DNA of 64,000 nt from Chiayiivirga sp. (GTDB taxonomy: Bacteria > Pseudomonadota > Gammaproteobacteria > Xanthomonadales > Xanthomonadaceae). Made by a program: the position numbers and the translations under genes. The first letter of the stretch is position 1. Each line of letters opens with the position of its first letter. The notes under the pieces were generated by a model. It did not search any database and had not been told where the DNA came from. It saw only the letters and a program-made list of their open reading frames with translations. The DNA is taken from contig JALCLA010000001.1 of the NCBI GenBank assembly GCA_022647565.1, positions 372,001 to 436,000 on the forward strand. The letters run 5' to 3'. This document shows positions 32,124 to 41,439 of the stretch, one piece after another.

Positions 32124-34190
32124 CTACGCCGCCAGCCCGTAGCTGCGCAGCAAGGCGTCAGGCTGCGGTTCGCGCCCGCGGAAGGCGATGAAGCTGTCCA
32201 GCGCCGGGCGCGAGCCACCCACCGCGAGGATCTCGCGCCGATAGCGCGCGCCGGTGGCGGCATCGAACAGGCCAGCCTCCTCGAACGCGGCGAACGCATC
32301 TGCACTCAACACTTCAGCCCACAGGTAGCTGTAGTAGCCGGCCGCGTAACCACCGGAGAACACGTGGGTGAACGAGTGCGGGAAGCGTTGCCACGGCGGC
32401 GGGATCAGCACGGCCACCTCGCGACGCACCTCGTCGAGCAGCGCCAGCGCCCGCGCCCCGTGCGCGGGATCGAACTCGAGGTGCACGCGGAAGTCGAACA
32501 GCGCGAACTCGATCTGCCGCACCAGGAACAGCCCGGCGTGGAAATGCCGCGCGGCCAGCATCTTCGCGTGCAGTTCGTCCGGCAGGGTCGCGCCGCTGTC
32601 GACATGGCGCGCGAACAGGTCCAGGGTTTCACGCTGCCAGCAGAAGTTCTCCATGAACTGACTGGGCAGTTCCACCGCATCCCACTCCACGCCGCTGATG
32701 CCGGACACGCCTGGCCAGTCGACTTCGGTCAGCATGTGGTGCAGGCCGTGGCCGAATTCGTGGAACAGGGTGATGACGTCGTCATGGGTGAGCAGCGCTG
32801 GCTTGCCGCTCGCGGGTGGCGCGACGTTGCAGGTGAGGAAGGCAACGGGATGCTGCAGGCCGTGGTCACGGAAGCGGCTGCGGCACACATCCATCCAGGC
32901 CCCGCCGCGCTTGCCGCTGCGGGCGTAATGATCGACGTAGAAGCCGGCGATGACTTCGCCTTGCGCACCCAGCACGTCGTAATAGCGCACGTCCGGATGC
33001 CACGCATCGACGCCATCGCGCTCGCGGAAGTCGACGCCGAACACCCGCCCCGCAATTGCAAACAGGCCTGCCTGCACGGCCGGGAGCGGAAAGTACGGTT
33101 TCAGGTCTTCTTCGGAAAAATCGAAGCGGCGCTGGCGCAGCTTCTCGCTGGCGTAGCCGACGTCCCAGGGCTGCAGGTCGTCCAGGCCCAGCGCCTCGCG
33201 CGCAAAGTCGCGCAGCTCGTCCAGTTCGTGCTGCGCCACGGGTTTGGCGCGCGCGGCCAGGTCACGCAGGAAGGCGAGCACGCGTTCGGGCGAGCCGGCC
33301 ATCTTGGTGGCGAGCGATTCGTGCGCGGCGCTGGCGAAGCCGAGCAAGCGTGCGGCCTCGTGGCGCAAGGCGAGGATGCGTTCGATGCGCGCCGAGTTGT
33401 CGTGCGTGCCGGGCGTCGCTTCAGTTGCGGAATCCGGGCGCGCCTGCTGGTCGGACGCGCGCGTGTTGTACGCGGCGTAGACCTGCTCGCGCAGGCTGCG
33501 GTCGTCGGCAAAGGTGAGTACGGCCTGCACCGCCGGACCCTTGAGCGTGGCGAGATGGCCGTCCAGGCCGCGCTCCTGCGCGGCCTGCTGCAAGATGGCG
33601 CGGGCCGAGTCGGGCAGGCCGGAAAGCTCGGCTTCGCGCAACGCTCGGGTCCAGGCTTCGGTGGCATCGAGCACCGCCTCCTCGAACTCGGTTTCAAGCT
33701 TGGAAAGTTCGGTCTGGATCGCCTTGAAGCGCGAGCGTGAAGGTTCCTCCAGCGCCACGCCGCTGAGGCGGAAATCGCGCAGGCTGTCTTCGACCAGGGT
33801 TTGCTGCGCACGATCCAGGCCGGCGAACGCCGGCCCGCCCCGTAGCGTTTCGATGGCTCGAAACAATTCCCGATGCTGGCCCAGTTCGGTTGCGTGCTCG
33901 GTGAGCTTCTCCAGCGTGGCGCCATAGACTTCGCGCAGCTCGGGCGAGTCCTTCACGCCGTGCAGGTGGCCGACCGGTGCCCAGGCCCGGTTGAGGCGAT
34001 CCTCCATCCGTTCCAGCGGCGCGATCAGCCGGTCGAAGTCGCGCGCGGCCGGGTCGGCGACGAGGCGCTCGACCTCGGCGCGGAACTCGGCCAGCAGGGC
34101 ATCGATCGCGGGCGCGACGTGCGCAGGCTGGATGGCGGAAAACTCGGGCAGCTCGCGCGTGGCGAGCAGGGGGTTGGATTCGGTGGTCAT
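32124..34190 (-). CDS. prlC: Oligopeptidase A (M3 thimet-type metallopeptidase)
   Basis: A 688-residue cytoplasmic zinc peptidase. The active-site helix is LFHEFGHGLHHML (His477, Glu478, His481), followed by GVEWDAVELPSQFMENFCWQ with the third zinc-ligand Glu. Family features also include VDHYARSGKRGGAWMD, LLTHDDVITLFHEFGH and FSGGYAAGYYSYLWAEV. Length matches E. coli PrlC (680). It degrades short peptides, including cleaved signal peptides. A small insertion rich in Asp/Ala/Thr (RASDQQARPDSATEATPGTHD) lies near residue 250. The start at MTTESNPLL was chosen because the preceding frame lacks family features. It is divergent from the patatin gene. Confidence 0.95.
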   Translation of the reverse strand: MTTESNPLLATRELPEFSAIQPAHVAPAIDALLAEFRAEVERLVADPAARDFDRLIAPLERMEDRLNRAWAPVGHLHGVKDSPELREVYGATLEKLTEHATELGQHRELFRAIETLRGGPAFAGLDRAQQTLVEDSLRDFRLSGVALEEPSRSRFKAIQTELSKLETEFEEAVLDATEAWTRALREAELSGLPDSARAILQQAAQERGLDGHLATLKGPAVQAVLTFADDRSLREQVYAAYNTRASDQQARPDSATEATPGTHDNSARIERILALRHEAARLLGFASAAHESLATKMAGSPERVLAFLRDLAARAKPVAQHELDELRDFAREALGLDDLQPWDVGYASEKLRQRRFDFSEEDLKPYFPLPAVQAGLFAIAGRVFGVDFRERDGVDAWHPDVRYYDVLGAQGEVIAGFYVDHYARSGKRGGAWMDVCRSRFRDHGLQHPVAFLTCNVAPPASGKPALLTHDDVITLFHEFGHGLHHMLTEVDWPGVSGISGVEWDAVELPSQFMENFCWQRETLDLFARHVDSGATLPDELHAKMLAARHFHAGLFLVRQIEFALFDFRVHLEFDPAHGARALALLDEVRREVAVLIPPPWQRFPHSFTHVFSGGYAAGYYSYLWAEVLSADAFAAFEEAGLFDAATGARYRREILAVGGSRPALDSFIAFRGREPQPDALLRSYGLAA

Positions 34191-34268
34191 CGTGCCAAGG
34201 TGGCGGGCGGCGGGGCGGATTTCAAGCGGCACGCAGCGCATAATGCCGCCAACCTCGGGAGGGCCACG

Positions 34269-36032
34269 GTGCAGCGCAGCGACGACCCCGCCAGACGCGA
34301 ACTCCTGTTGCGGCTCGCGGCCCTGCCATTGTTCTCCGGCCTCGACGCGCACACCCTGAGCGATCTGGCCGACACCATGGAGTGGCTGGCCTTGCCCGGC
34401 GGTGCCGAACTGTTCGGGCAGGACGAGCCGTCCGATGCGCTCTACGTGCTGGTCCACGGTCGTCTGAGCGCGCAGCGGCGCGACGAGGAAGGCTGCATGC
34501 GCGCCCTGGGTGCGGTGATGCCGGGCGAATGCGTGGGCGAGACCGGCCTGATCGCCGGCGAACCGCGTTCGGCCAGCGTGATCGCCACGCGCGACAGCGA
34601 TCTGCTGCGACTCTCGCGTCCCGCCTTCGAGCGCCTCATCGCGGCGCATCCGCAATCCATGTTGAGCCTGGCACGCGTCGCCTTGCGTCGCTTCTCCGGC
34701 GCACGCGGGCCGCTCGCCAACCCGCATTGCTTTGCCTTGATGGCGGCGCACCCCGGGCTGGACCTGATCGACTTCGCGCTGCGCCTGGCGCGCGCCCTCG
34801 GCAGCGATGCTGAACGCGCCCTGGTGCGGGCCGAGGAGGCGCGCGGACGCGAACCCGGCTGGTTCGGTGCGCGCGAAGCACGGTCGCCGCACCTGATCTA
34901 CATCGGCAACGACGACCCGACCTGGGCCGAGCGCTGCCTGCGCCAGAGCGACTGCGTGCTGGTTCTGGCCGATGCGACGCAGGCCCCGATCAGCAAGACG
35001 CGGCTCGCGCTGCCGGCCGCGGCCGAGCACCTGCCGATCCACTTGCTGCTCAAGCAGGTGGACGAACCGGTGCCGGGCCGCGCGCGTGCGTGGCGGGCAG
35101 TGTTGCCGGCCAGCACCGTGCATCACCACGTGCGCGGTGAAGCCGATCTGGCGCGACTCGCGCGCCGCCTCACCGGACGCGCCACCGGCCTCGTGTTGTC
35201 GGGCGGCGGGGCGCGCGGATTCGCGCACATCGGCGTGGTGCGCGCGCTGCGCGACGCCGGGGTCGAGATCGACTACGTCGGTGGCTGCAGCATCGGCGGC
35301 ATCGTCGGCGCCGGAATCGCCGCCGACTGGTCGTATGCGCAGATGGTGGAGGCCTACCGCGAGTGCTTCGTCGCCACCAATCCGCTTTCGGACTGGACCT
35401 TGCCGCTGGTGTCGCTGCGCGCCGGGCGCAAGGTGTCGAGGCTGCTGCGCCAGGCCTTCGGCGAGCGCGACATCGAGGACTTGCCGATCCCGTTCTTCTG
35501 CGTGTCGAGCAACCTCACCGACGGCGTGCTCGATGTGCACGAACGCGGCCCGCTGTGGCGCTGGTTGCGCGCTTCATGCGCGATTCCAGGCGTGCTGCCG
35601 CCGGTGTTCTCCGGCGGGCGCGTGCTGGTCGACGGCGGCGTAATCGACAACCTGCCCGTGGGCGAGATGCGACGCCGGCTCGCGGGCGAGATCGTCGCGG
35701 TCGACGTGGGCGGCAACTACCGGCTCGAAACCACGCTGGAGGAAACCGAGCTGCCGGCGTGGTGGAAGCTGTTGCCGGAAGTGTTCGGGCTACGCAAGCG
35801 CCCGAGCCTCGGGCAGATCCTGTTGCGCGCCGGCATGGTGAACTCCGATGCCACGGTGCAGCGGCGTCGGCGCCAGACCAAGCTCCTGCTCAAGCCGGTG
35901 CTTGAGGGGATCGACCTGCTCGAATGGCAAGCCTTCGAGCGCACCATCGACCTGGGCTATCAATACGCGCTGCGCCGCGTCGGTGGACCACGCGATGCGC
36001 TGACGTCGGAGACGCCGGTGATCGGGCTCTAG
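34269..36032 (+). CDS. NTE-like patatin phospholipase with N-terminal cyclic-nucleotide-binding domain
   Basis: A 587-residue protein with a GTG start preceded by a good Shine-Dalgarno (GGGAGGG). Residues about 15-135 form a cNMP-binding-type domain (LPLFSGLDAHTLSDLADTMEWLALPGGAELFGQDEPSDALYVLVHGRLS.., PGECVGETGLIAGEPRSASV). A central helical linker follows, then a patatin domain (about 310-520) with SGGGARGFAHIGVVRAL (oxyanion glycines), GCSIGG (nucleophile Ser, about 340) and VDGGVIDNLP (catalytic Asp, about 455). This is the neuropathy-target-esterase type found in bacteria, probably a lysophospholipase at the inner membrane. Whether the cNMP pocket still binds nucleotide is not clear. Confidence 0.93.
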   Translation: MQRSDDPARRELLLRLAALPLFSGLDAHTLSDLADTMEWLALPGGAELFGQDEPSDALYVLVHGRLSAQRRDEEGCMRALGAVMPGECVGETGLIAGEPRSASVIATRDSDLLRLSRPAFERLIAAHPQSMLSLARVALRRFSGARGPLANPHCFALMAAHPGLDLIDFALRLARALGSDAERALVRAEEARGREPGWFGAREARSPHLIYIGNDDPTWAERCLRQSDCVLVLADATQAPISKTRLALPAAAEHLPIHLLLKQVDEPVPGRARAWRAVLPASTVHHHVRGEADLARLARRLTGRATGLVLSGGGARGFAHIGVVRALRDAGVEIDYVGGCSIGGIVGAGIAADWSYAQMVEAYRECFVATNPLSDWTLPLVSLRAGRKVSRLLRQAFGERDIEDLPIPFFCVSSNLTDGVLDVHERGPLWRWLRASCAIPGVLPPVFSGGRVLVDGGVIDNLPVGEMRRRLAGEIVAVDVGGNYRLETTLEETELPAWWKLLPEVFGLRKRPSLGQILLRAGMVNSDATVQRRRRQTKLLLKPVLEGIDLLEWQAFERTIDLGYQYALRRVGGPRDALTSETPVIGL

Positions 36033-36045
36033 GCACGATCAGCGG

Positions 36046-36816
36046 CTATCGCAATGCGGCCACGAGCAGGATCGCGGCCTGATTGGCCGTCGTGCTGAGG
36101 AGCAGGTCCAGAAGGAGCAGGGCCAGGCCACGAATCATTGCGCCTATCCAGCGCACTTGGTAGGCGCGACGCAGCGCCGCGATCAGGTACCCCAGCAACA
36201 CCAGCAGACCGAGGTTGATGAGGCCGTCGTAGCTCGCGCGCTGCGCTGAGCCTGCGAGCGACACCGGGATGGCAAGCAGGCTGAACAGGAAAAAGTCGAC
36301 GCAGTAGTAGTGCGCCGCAAAGATCAGATGCGCGCCCAATGGCCAGCGCCGTCGCCAGAACAGGACGGCGACGCCCAGGCCTAGCAGCACGACGGTGCCA
36401 AAGCGCAGCCAGGCATTGAGGTCCGCGACGCGCCCGGCCGCCACCGGGTCTGAGATCAGCGCAAGGAACTGCGCCGGCTGTGCGGCGGGGTTGCGCTGCA
36501 ACGTGTCCACCATCATCGCGTAGTACACATCCCACGCGAGGAAGAAGAACACGGCACTCGCGATCAGGTACAGGCGTAGTGGCGGCAAGTAGCGTTGCCG
36601 TTGTCCCGCGAATGCGGCGCGGGTGAGCTCGCCCGGAATCATCAGGGCTTTCAGGGTGCGCCAGCTGCGCGAATCGAGCGAGCTCAGTTCATCCCAGAGC
36701 GAGCCGAAGAAGCGGCGTGCGCTCAGGTCTGCCGGCGAGGCCAGGCCCGGCATGGCATCAGCTCGGTGCGAGGCATCCTGCGCGAGGCCGGGTGACGGAC
36801 GCGATTCGGCGCTCAT
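36046..36816 (-). CDS. DUF3667 family membrane protein
   Basis: A 256-residue protein with an N-terminal cytoplasmic part containing LWDELSSLDSRSWRTLKALMIPGELTRAAFAGQRQRYLPPLRLYLIASAVFFFL, the signature of DUF3667 (the R-YL-P-RLY-I motif before the first TM), followed by four to five TM segments (about residues 83-100, 138-158, 163-190, 203-222 and 230-250). Function is unknown. It lies one base from the aldehyde dehydrogenase stop, on the same strand, so it is probably the last gene of a unit or separately expressed. Confidence 0.8.
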   Translation of the reverse strand: MSAESRPSPGLAQDASHRADAMPGLASPADLSARRFFGSLWDELSSLDSRSWRTLKALMIPGELTRAAFAGQRQRYLPPLRLYLIASAVFFFLAWDVYYAMMVDTLQRNPAAQPAQFLALISDPVAAGRVADLNAWLRFGTVVLLGLGVAVLFWRRRWPLGAHLIFAAHYYCVDFFLFSLLAIPVSLAGSAQRASYDGLINLGLLVLLGYLIAALRRAYQVRWIGAMIRGLALLLLDLLLSTTANQAAILLVAALR

Positions 36817-36817
36817 C

Positions 36818-38230
36818 TCAGCGCGTGAGCAGCTTCAGCAATCGCTCGGCCACCTTCCCGTAGGGCGGATCGAACAGTCCCACGGCATTGAAGCGCGCCT
36901 GGCGCATCACCGGCATCATCTTGCTCAAGGCCGTGAACCCGGCCTCGCCATGGTATTGCCCCATGCCGCTGGGGCCGACGCCACCAAAGGGAAGCTGGTG
37001 CTGGGCAAAGTGCAGCATGGTGTCGTTGACGCAGACGCCGCCCGCCACCACCGCATCCAGGGTGCGCTCCAGGCGAGCCGTGTTGCGATCGAATGGATAG
37101 AACGCGAGCGGACGCTCGCGGGCGCGCACGCTAGCCAGCGCCGCGTCGAAATCGTCGTAGGGGATGAGCGGCAAGACCGGGCCGAAGATTTCTTCCTGCA
37201 TCACGCGCGCCTCGGGCGGCGGATCGATCAACAGGGTCAAGGGCAGGATGCGGCGACCGTCCTGCGGCGCGAGTGCGCACTCTTCCACCTGCACGCCGCG
37301 CTCGCGCGCATCGGTGATCAGCGCGTGCAGGCGCTGGAACTGGCGCTCGTTCACCACGGCGGTGGCATCGGGGTTGTGCGCCAGGGTGGGATAGCGGCGC
37401 GCCACGCTGGCCCGGGCCTGGGCGATGAACGCTTCCATCGCATTGCGCGGCAGCAGCACGTAGTCGGGCGCGATGCAGGTTTGTCCCGCGTTGAAACACT
37501 TGCCCGTCACGATGCGTTCCACCGCATGTCCGAGCGGATAGTCGGGCGCGATCAGGGCCGGCGACTTGCCGCCCAGTTCCAGCGTCACCGGGGTGAGATT
37601 GGGCGCAGCGGCCTGCATCACCTTGCGTCCGAGCGCGGTGGAGCCGGTGAAGAAGAGATGGTCGAAGGGCAGCGCGGCGAACTGGGCGGCCAGGTCCGCC
37701 TCGCCCAGGGCCACGGCCACGCGCTCCGGCGGAAACACGCCGGCCAGCAGGTCGCGCAGGAACAAGGCAGTTCGCGGCGCGTGCTCGGAGGGCTTGAGAT
37801 AGACATGATTGCCGGCAGCGATCGCCGCCACCAGCGGCACCAGGCTCAGGCTCACCGGGTAGTTCCAGGCACCCATCACGCCGACCACGCCCAGGGGCGT
37901 GGGCCGCAGTTCACCGCGCGCGGGCAGGAAGGCCAGGTTGACCCGGCGACGGCGCGGTCGCATCCAGCCGCGCAGGTGGCGCAGCGTGTGGGAGAGATCC
38001 GCCACCGTGGTCATGCCGTCGGCCAGCAGGGATTCGTGTCGCGCCCGCCCGCCGAAATCGGCATCCAGCGCCGCCACCATCTCGGGCAGGCGGCGCTTGA
38101 GCGCTTCGTGCAGGCGTTGCAGGTCGTCGCGTCGTTGCGAGTAGTCGGGCCGCGTTGCTGCCTGCGCGGCGCGCAGCCGCAACAAGGTGGGATGCAATTC
38201 GGTCAGCGGCGTGGCAGCGATGGCGTCCAT
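36818..38230 (-). CDS. Coniferyl-type aldehyde dehydrogenase (class 3 ALDH)
   Basis: A 470-residue ALDH with YLKPSEHAPRTA, FFTGSTALGRKVM, VTLELGGKSPALI (general base Glu, about 218), GKCFNAGQTCIAPDYVL (nucleophile Cys, about 249), MQEEIFGPVLPLIPY and LPFGGVGPSGMGQYHGEAGF. The GQTCIAPDY signature and length are those of class 3 enzymes, annotated as coniferyl or fatty aldehyde dehydrogenases. It oxidises aromatic or long-chain aldehydes with NAD(P)+. A promoter must lie in or before the gap to 38240, where only nine bases separate it from the next upstream gene, so it probably belongs to the ECF-sigma unit. Confidence 0.92.
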   Translation of the reverse strand: MDAIAATPLTELHPTLLRLRAAQAATRPDYSQRRDDLQRLHEALKRRLPEMVAALDADFGGRARHESLLADGMTTVADLSHTLRHLRGWMRPRRRRVNLAFLPARGELRPTPLGVVGVMGAWNYPVSLSLVPLVAAIAAGNHVYLKPSEHAPRTALFLRDLLAGVFPPERVAVALGEADLAAQFAALPFDHLFFTGSTALGRKVMQAAAPNLTPVTLELGGKSPALIAPDYPLGHAVERIVTGKCFNAGQTCIAPDYVLLPRNAMEAFIAQARASVARRYPTLAHNPDATAVVNERQFQRLHALITDARERGVQVEECALAPQDGRRILPLTLLIDPPPEARVMQEEIFGPVLPLIPYDDFDAALASVRARERPLAFYPFDRNTARLERTLDAVVAGGVCVNDTMLHFAQHQLPFGGVGPSGMGQYHGEAGFTALSKMMPVMRQARFNAVGLFDPPYGKVAERLLKLLTR

Positions 38231-38239
38231 GCCGGCAGT

Positions 38240-39511
38240 CTAGCTCGCCGGATTCGAGTCCGGCGCCGATTCGACGAGCACGGTGCGGGCCAGGGCTTGC
38301 GATGCATGCACGCTCCCGAGCGTGAGCCACGGCGCACCGACGACGTTGCGCCATAGCCAGACACCCGCCACGACGCCTGCCACCAGCAGGCCGCCACCCA
38401 GTGCCACGCCGACCGCGGCGGATGCGTCTACACCGAACGTGGCCTTGCCCAGCACCTGGATCAGTAACAGGGCGGCCAGCGGAGCCACGGCGAGGCTGAA
38501 GCGCGCCACGCGCTCGCGCAGCGCCGCCATGTCATCGAACAGGGCACGCAGGCGCTGCGGGGCCTGGCCGTAGTCGAGCCGGGCGAGGAAGTTCAGGTGC
38601 AGGATGTTGGGCACGAGTTGCGCCACGAGCAACAGGTTGAGCAGCACGCCCGGCACCAGGAAGCGCCATTGCCCGCCTTGCTGCGCATTGAACACGCCAA
38701 GCACCAGCATCGCGAGCGCGCTGAGGCCGATGCCGAGGCCCAGGCGCCAGCGCAGTGCGCGCAGGGCCGGGCGAGCGTGCGGCGGCGCCATGCTGCCGCG
38801 TGCCAGTCGTGCCATCACGTCCGCGGTATCGTCGTCCATGGCTTGTTCGAAGGCCTGCTGCGCGTCCAGTGCGCGCTGCGCGCGCTCCCAACTGCGTCCC
38901 GCGACTTCGTCGAGAAACTGCTGGAAGCCCGGACGCGTACCGAAGCGGCGTGCGATCCACCACCCGATACCGCCGGCAAGCGGCATGAACAGCACGCCGA
39001 CGACGAGGCTCACCCACCAGAAACTCGGTGCCAGGCCACGCACGAGGTCGGCACCGAACACGCCCTTGAAGAACACCGCGATCGCCGGCCACCACAGCAG
39101 CACGCAGCTGAGGAAGATCCAGCGCAGCATGCGCAGCCGTCGCGCGCGCAGGGCGTCGAGCTGCGCCCGCACCGAAGTCACGGGCGCGGCGAAATCGAGT
39201 CGGCGCAAGGCCAGCCACTGGCGCAGGTCGACGATCCATTCGGCCCCGAACAAGGCCAGCAAGGGCAGCGCGCACAGCAGGTAGAGCGCATCGGCACGGT
39301 GCGACACCACGAAGGCCACCAGCGCCGCAAGCACACAGCCCATCACCCCCATGCCCGCGATCAGGCCGTGGCCGTGGCGTCGGAAGGCGCCGGCTCGGCG
39401 CTGCGACAAGGCGCGTCGCAGGGCCTCGGGGTCGAGCCTGAGGCGGGCGTCGACGCGGCGGTGCGCGGAAGCCCAGCGGCCGCGCAGGGCCTCCAGGTCG
39501 GGAGCGTTCAT
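38240..39511 (-). CDS. Multi-pass membrane protein paired with an ECF sigma factor
   Basis: A 423-residue protein. A short cytoplasmic N-terminus (MNAPDLEALRGRWASAHRRVDARLRLDPEALRRALS) is followed by TM segments near 47-67, 70-88, 130-150, 155-180, 260-280, 288-305, 345-365 and 375-400. No family was recognised. Its start overlaps the sigma-factor stop by four bases (ATGA). In Lysobacterales the gene after such ECF factors commonly encodes a membrane protein, and the N-terminal helical segment could bind sigma, making this a candidate anti-sigma factor. That is inference; classical anti-sigma motifs (ZAS, HxxxCxxC) are absent. Confidence 0.65.
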   Translation of the reverse strand: MNAPDLEALRGRWASAHRRVDARLRLDPEALRRALSQRRAGAFRRHGHGLIAGMGVMGCVLAALVAFVVSHRADALYLLCALPLLALFGAEWIVDLRQWLALRRLDFAAPVTSVRAQLDALRARRLRMLRWIFLSCVLLWWPAIAVFFKGVFGADLVRGLAPSFWWVSLVVGVLFMPLAGGIGWWIARRFGTRPGFQQFLDEVAGRSWERAQRALDAQQAFEQAMDDDTADVMARLARGSMAPPHARPALRALRWRLGLGIGLSALAMLVLGVFNAQQGGQWRFLVPGVLLNLLLVAQLVPNILHLNFLARLDYGQAPQRLRALFDDMAALRERVARFSLAVAPLAALLLIQVLGKATFGVDASAAVGVALGGGLLVAGVVAGVWLWRNVVGAPWLTLGSVHASQALARTVLVESAPDSNPAS

Positions 39512-40023
39512 GCGATGTCCTCGTTCACGGCGTGCATCTTCTGCAGCCGCAGCTTGATGCGATTGATGCGGGTGGCGACGTTGGTGGGCGTGAGTCCGAT
39601 CATGGCGGCGATCTCCTCCTGCCCATGGCCTTCGAGGTAGAGCAGGATCAGGGCGCGATTGATCGCATCCAGTTGCGCGATCAACTGGTGCAGGGCGATC
39701 AGGTCGTGGTCGGCATCGAGTTCGCGATCGGCGGCGGCCAGGTCGAGGCCGAAATCCTCGATCGGCAGCGCATCGCGGATGCGCCGGCTCTCGCCGCGAT
39801 GATGCGAGATCGCCACGTTCACGGCGACCTGGTACATCCAGGTCGAGAACGCGGCGCGCCCGTCGAAGCGCGGAAAGGCACGCCACAGTTCCAGCACGAT
39901 GTCCTGGATCAGGTCGCCGCGCTCCTCGCGCCTCGCGCAGTAGGCATTCGCCACCTGATAGAGGATGGCGCGATGCGGTTCGATGCGGAGCAGGAAGGCA
40001 TCGTGATCGGAGCGGGAGGGCAT
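39508..40023 (-). CDS. ECF-type RNA polymerase sigma factor
   Basis: A 171-residue sigma-70-family protein with region 2 (about residues 20-85: YQVANAYCARREERGDLIQDIVLELWRAFPRFDGRAAFSTWMYQVAVNVAIS) and region 4 (about 110-165: LDAINRALILLYLEGHGQEEIAAMIGLTPTNVATRINRIKLRLQ). The sequence DGR-AFSTWMYQVAVN is the usual region 2.4. The start at 40023 gives a product of normal ECF length. It is translationally coupled to the membrane protein gene. A regulon cannot be deduced. The sigma-E-like promoter seen near 27416 need not belong to this factor. Confidence 0.92.
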   Translation of the reverse strand: MPSRSDHDAFLLRIEPHRAILYQVANAYCARREERGDLIQDIVLELWRAFPRFDGRAAFSTWMYQVAVNVAISHHRGESRRIRDALPIEDFGLDLAAADRELDADHDLIALHQLIAQLDAINRALILLYLEGHGQEEIAAMIGLTPTNVATRINRIKLRLQKMHAVNEDIA

Positions 40024-40081
40024 CGGAGCGAGTCGCGGCAACCAGGGACGGAAGTGTGATTCGTCGGGCGAGGCCGGAATA

Positions 40082-41302
40082 TCACGCGGCCACCGGCGCA
40101 ACCCGCGGCGGCGCCGTGCCGACCGCGCGCTTGCCATTGAGCCAGGCCCCGAGCCAGGTCTGGCGCACCAGCACATGGTAGCTGCCCAACAGCAGCGCGA
40201 AGGCGAGCGCCAGCAGCAGCGGGTACTCGATCCACCACGGTGCGTGGAAGCGGCTGGCGACCAGTTGCAGCCCCATCACCAGCGGCAGGTGGGCAAGGTA
40301 GATCCAGTACGAAGCATCGGCCACGTAGCGCCGTGCGGCGCTGTAGCCACGAGCGTGGTGCAGCGCCAGGGCCACCAGGGCCAGGGTGCCGGCCCAGCTT
40401 GCCGCGCCATAGCACCAGGCGTAGAGCAGGGTGCCGGCCCCTTGCGGGGCGGGCGTCGGCGGCGAGCTCAGGCCGACCATCCACAGGCAGGCCGCCATCA
40501 GGGCAATCGCCAGCACGAGGAAGCCGTGCCGGTGCGAGGCGAGGCGCATCAGCGTTTCGCGTCGGCGCTGCAGGCACCAGCCGACGGCAAAGGCCAGGCC
40601 GTAGCCCACGATCGCAGAGAGGTTCGGATAGAGGCTCTGGTCCGGCGTCGGGATGCCGAACCAGGCGTACCACTCCGGATGCTGCGACAGCGCCAGCGCC
40701 ACCGGAAGCCCGAGCAAGGGCATCGACCACGGAGTCAGCAGGCGCGCCAGCACGCGATCGCCCATCGCCGCCAGCGTGCCGCGTGGATCGATCCGCGCAA
40801 GCAGGGTGCGCAGTCCCAGCGCCGCAAGGTAGAACCCGCACAGTACGTACAGGAACCACAGGTGCGCCAGCGGAAAATCATCGGGTGCGAAGCTCGGGCC
40901 GGGTGGTGATTCGCTCGGCAGTTGGCCGCCGCCCTTGAGCAGGGCAGCGCAGATCAGCACCACGGTGATGCCGAACATTACCGCCGGCCAGGCCGCGATC
41001 AAGGTCAGGAAGATGCGCCGCGCACGATCACGCGCGAAGCCAGCGCTACCCAGGCGCTCGCACGACAAGCGACCGAAATAGCCGGCAATCAGGAAGAACG
41101 CGGTCATGCGGAACAGGTGGGTGGCGTAGAACGCCAGGTTCATCGCCAGCGAGGAACTGGTATCGCTCACCAGCCAGAAGAACTGCGATCCCGGCATGTA
41201 GGACATGCCGGCGTGCAGGCTTACGCCCAGCAGCAAGGCCAGGGCACGGACGGCATCAAGGCCATGCAGGCGCTCGGTGGCCACGGAAACAGGGGAAGAC
41301 AT
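40082..41302 (-). CDS. Acyltransferase family 3 (OpgC/MdoC-like)
   Basis: A 406-residue inner-membrane protein with about ten TM helices. It begins RLHGLDAVRALALLLGVSLHAGMSYMPG, the acyltransferase-3 signature (R-x10-H pattern), followed by ..FRMTAFFLIAGYFGRLSCER, AHLWFLYVLCGFYLAALG and a C-terminal SYWIYLAHLPLVMGLQL. The layout resembles OpgC/MdoC, which succinylates osmoregulated periplasmic glucans, but related enzymes O-acylate many glycans. No glucan genes are adjacent. It follows the sigma gene on the same strand by 58 bp and diverges from the carbonic anhydrase gene. Confidence 0.85.
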   Translation of the reverse strand: MSSPVSVATERLHGLDAVRALALLLGVSLHAGMSYMPGSQFFWLVSDTSSSLAMNLAFYATHLFRMTAFFLIAGYFGRLSCERLGSAGFARDRARRIFLTLIAAWPAVMFGITVVLICAALLKGGGQLPSESPPGPSFAPDDFPLAHLWFLYVLCGFYLAALGLRTLLARIDPRGTLAAMGDRVLARLLTPWSMPLLGLPVALALSQHPEWYAWFGIPTPDQSLYPNLSAIVGYGLAFAVGWCLQRRRETLMRLASHRHGFLVLAIALMAACLWMVGLSSPPTPAPQGAGTLLYAWCYGAASWAGTLALVALALHHARGYSAARRYVADASYWIYLAHLPLVMGLQLVASRFHAPWWIEYPLLLALAFALLLGSYHVLVRQTWLGAWLNGKRAVGTAPPRVAPVAA

Positions 41303-41439
41303 GCGGCAGATCCTCGAACAGGTGGCGGGCGTGTTGCCCGTGTCGAGTGATTCGCCGAAGGCGGCGCAAATATCACAGCCGGACCTTCGCGCCGCGCGCC
41401 GTCCTACAATCCGCGCTCCCGCACCGCGAGCCCGCTGCC

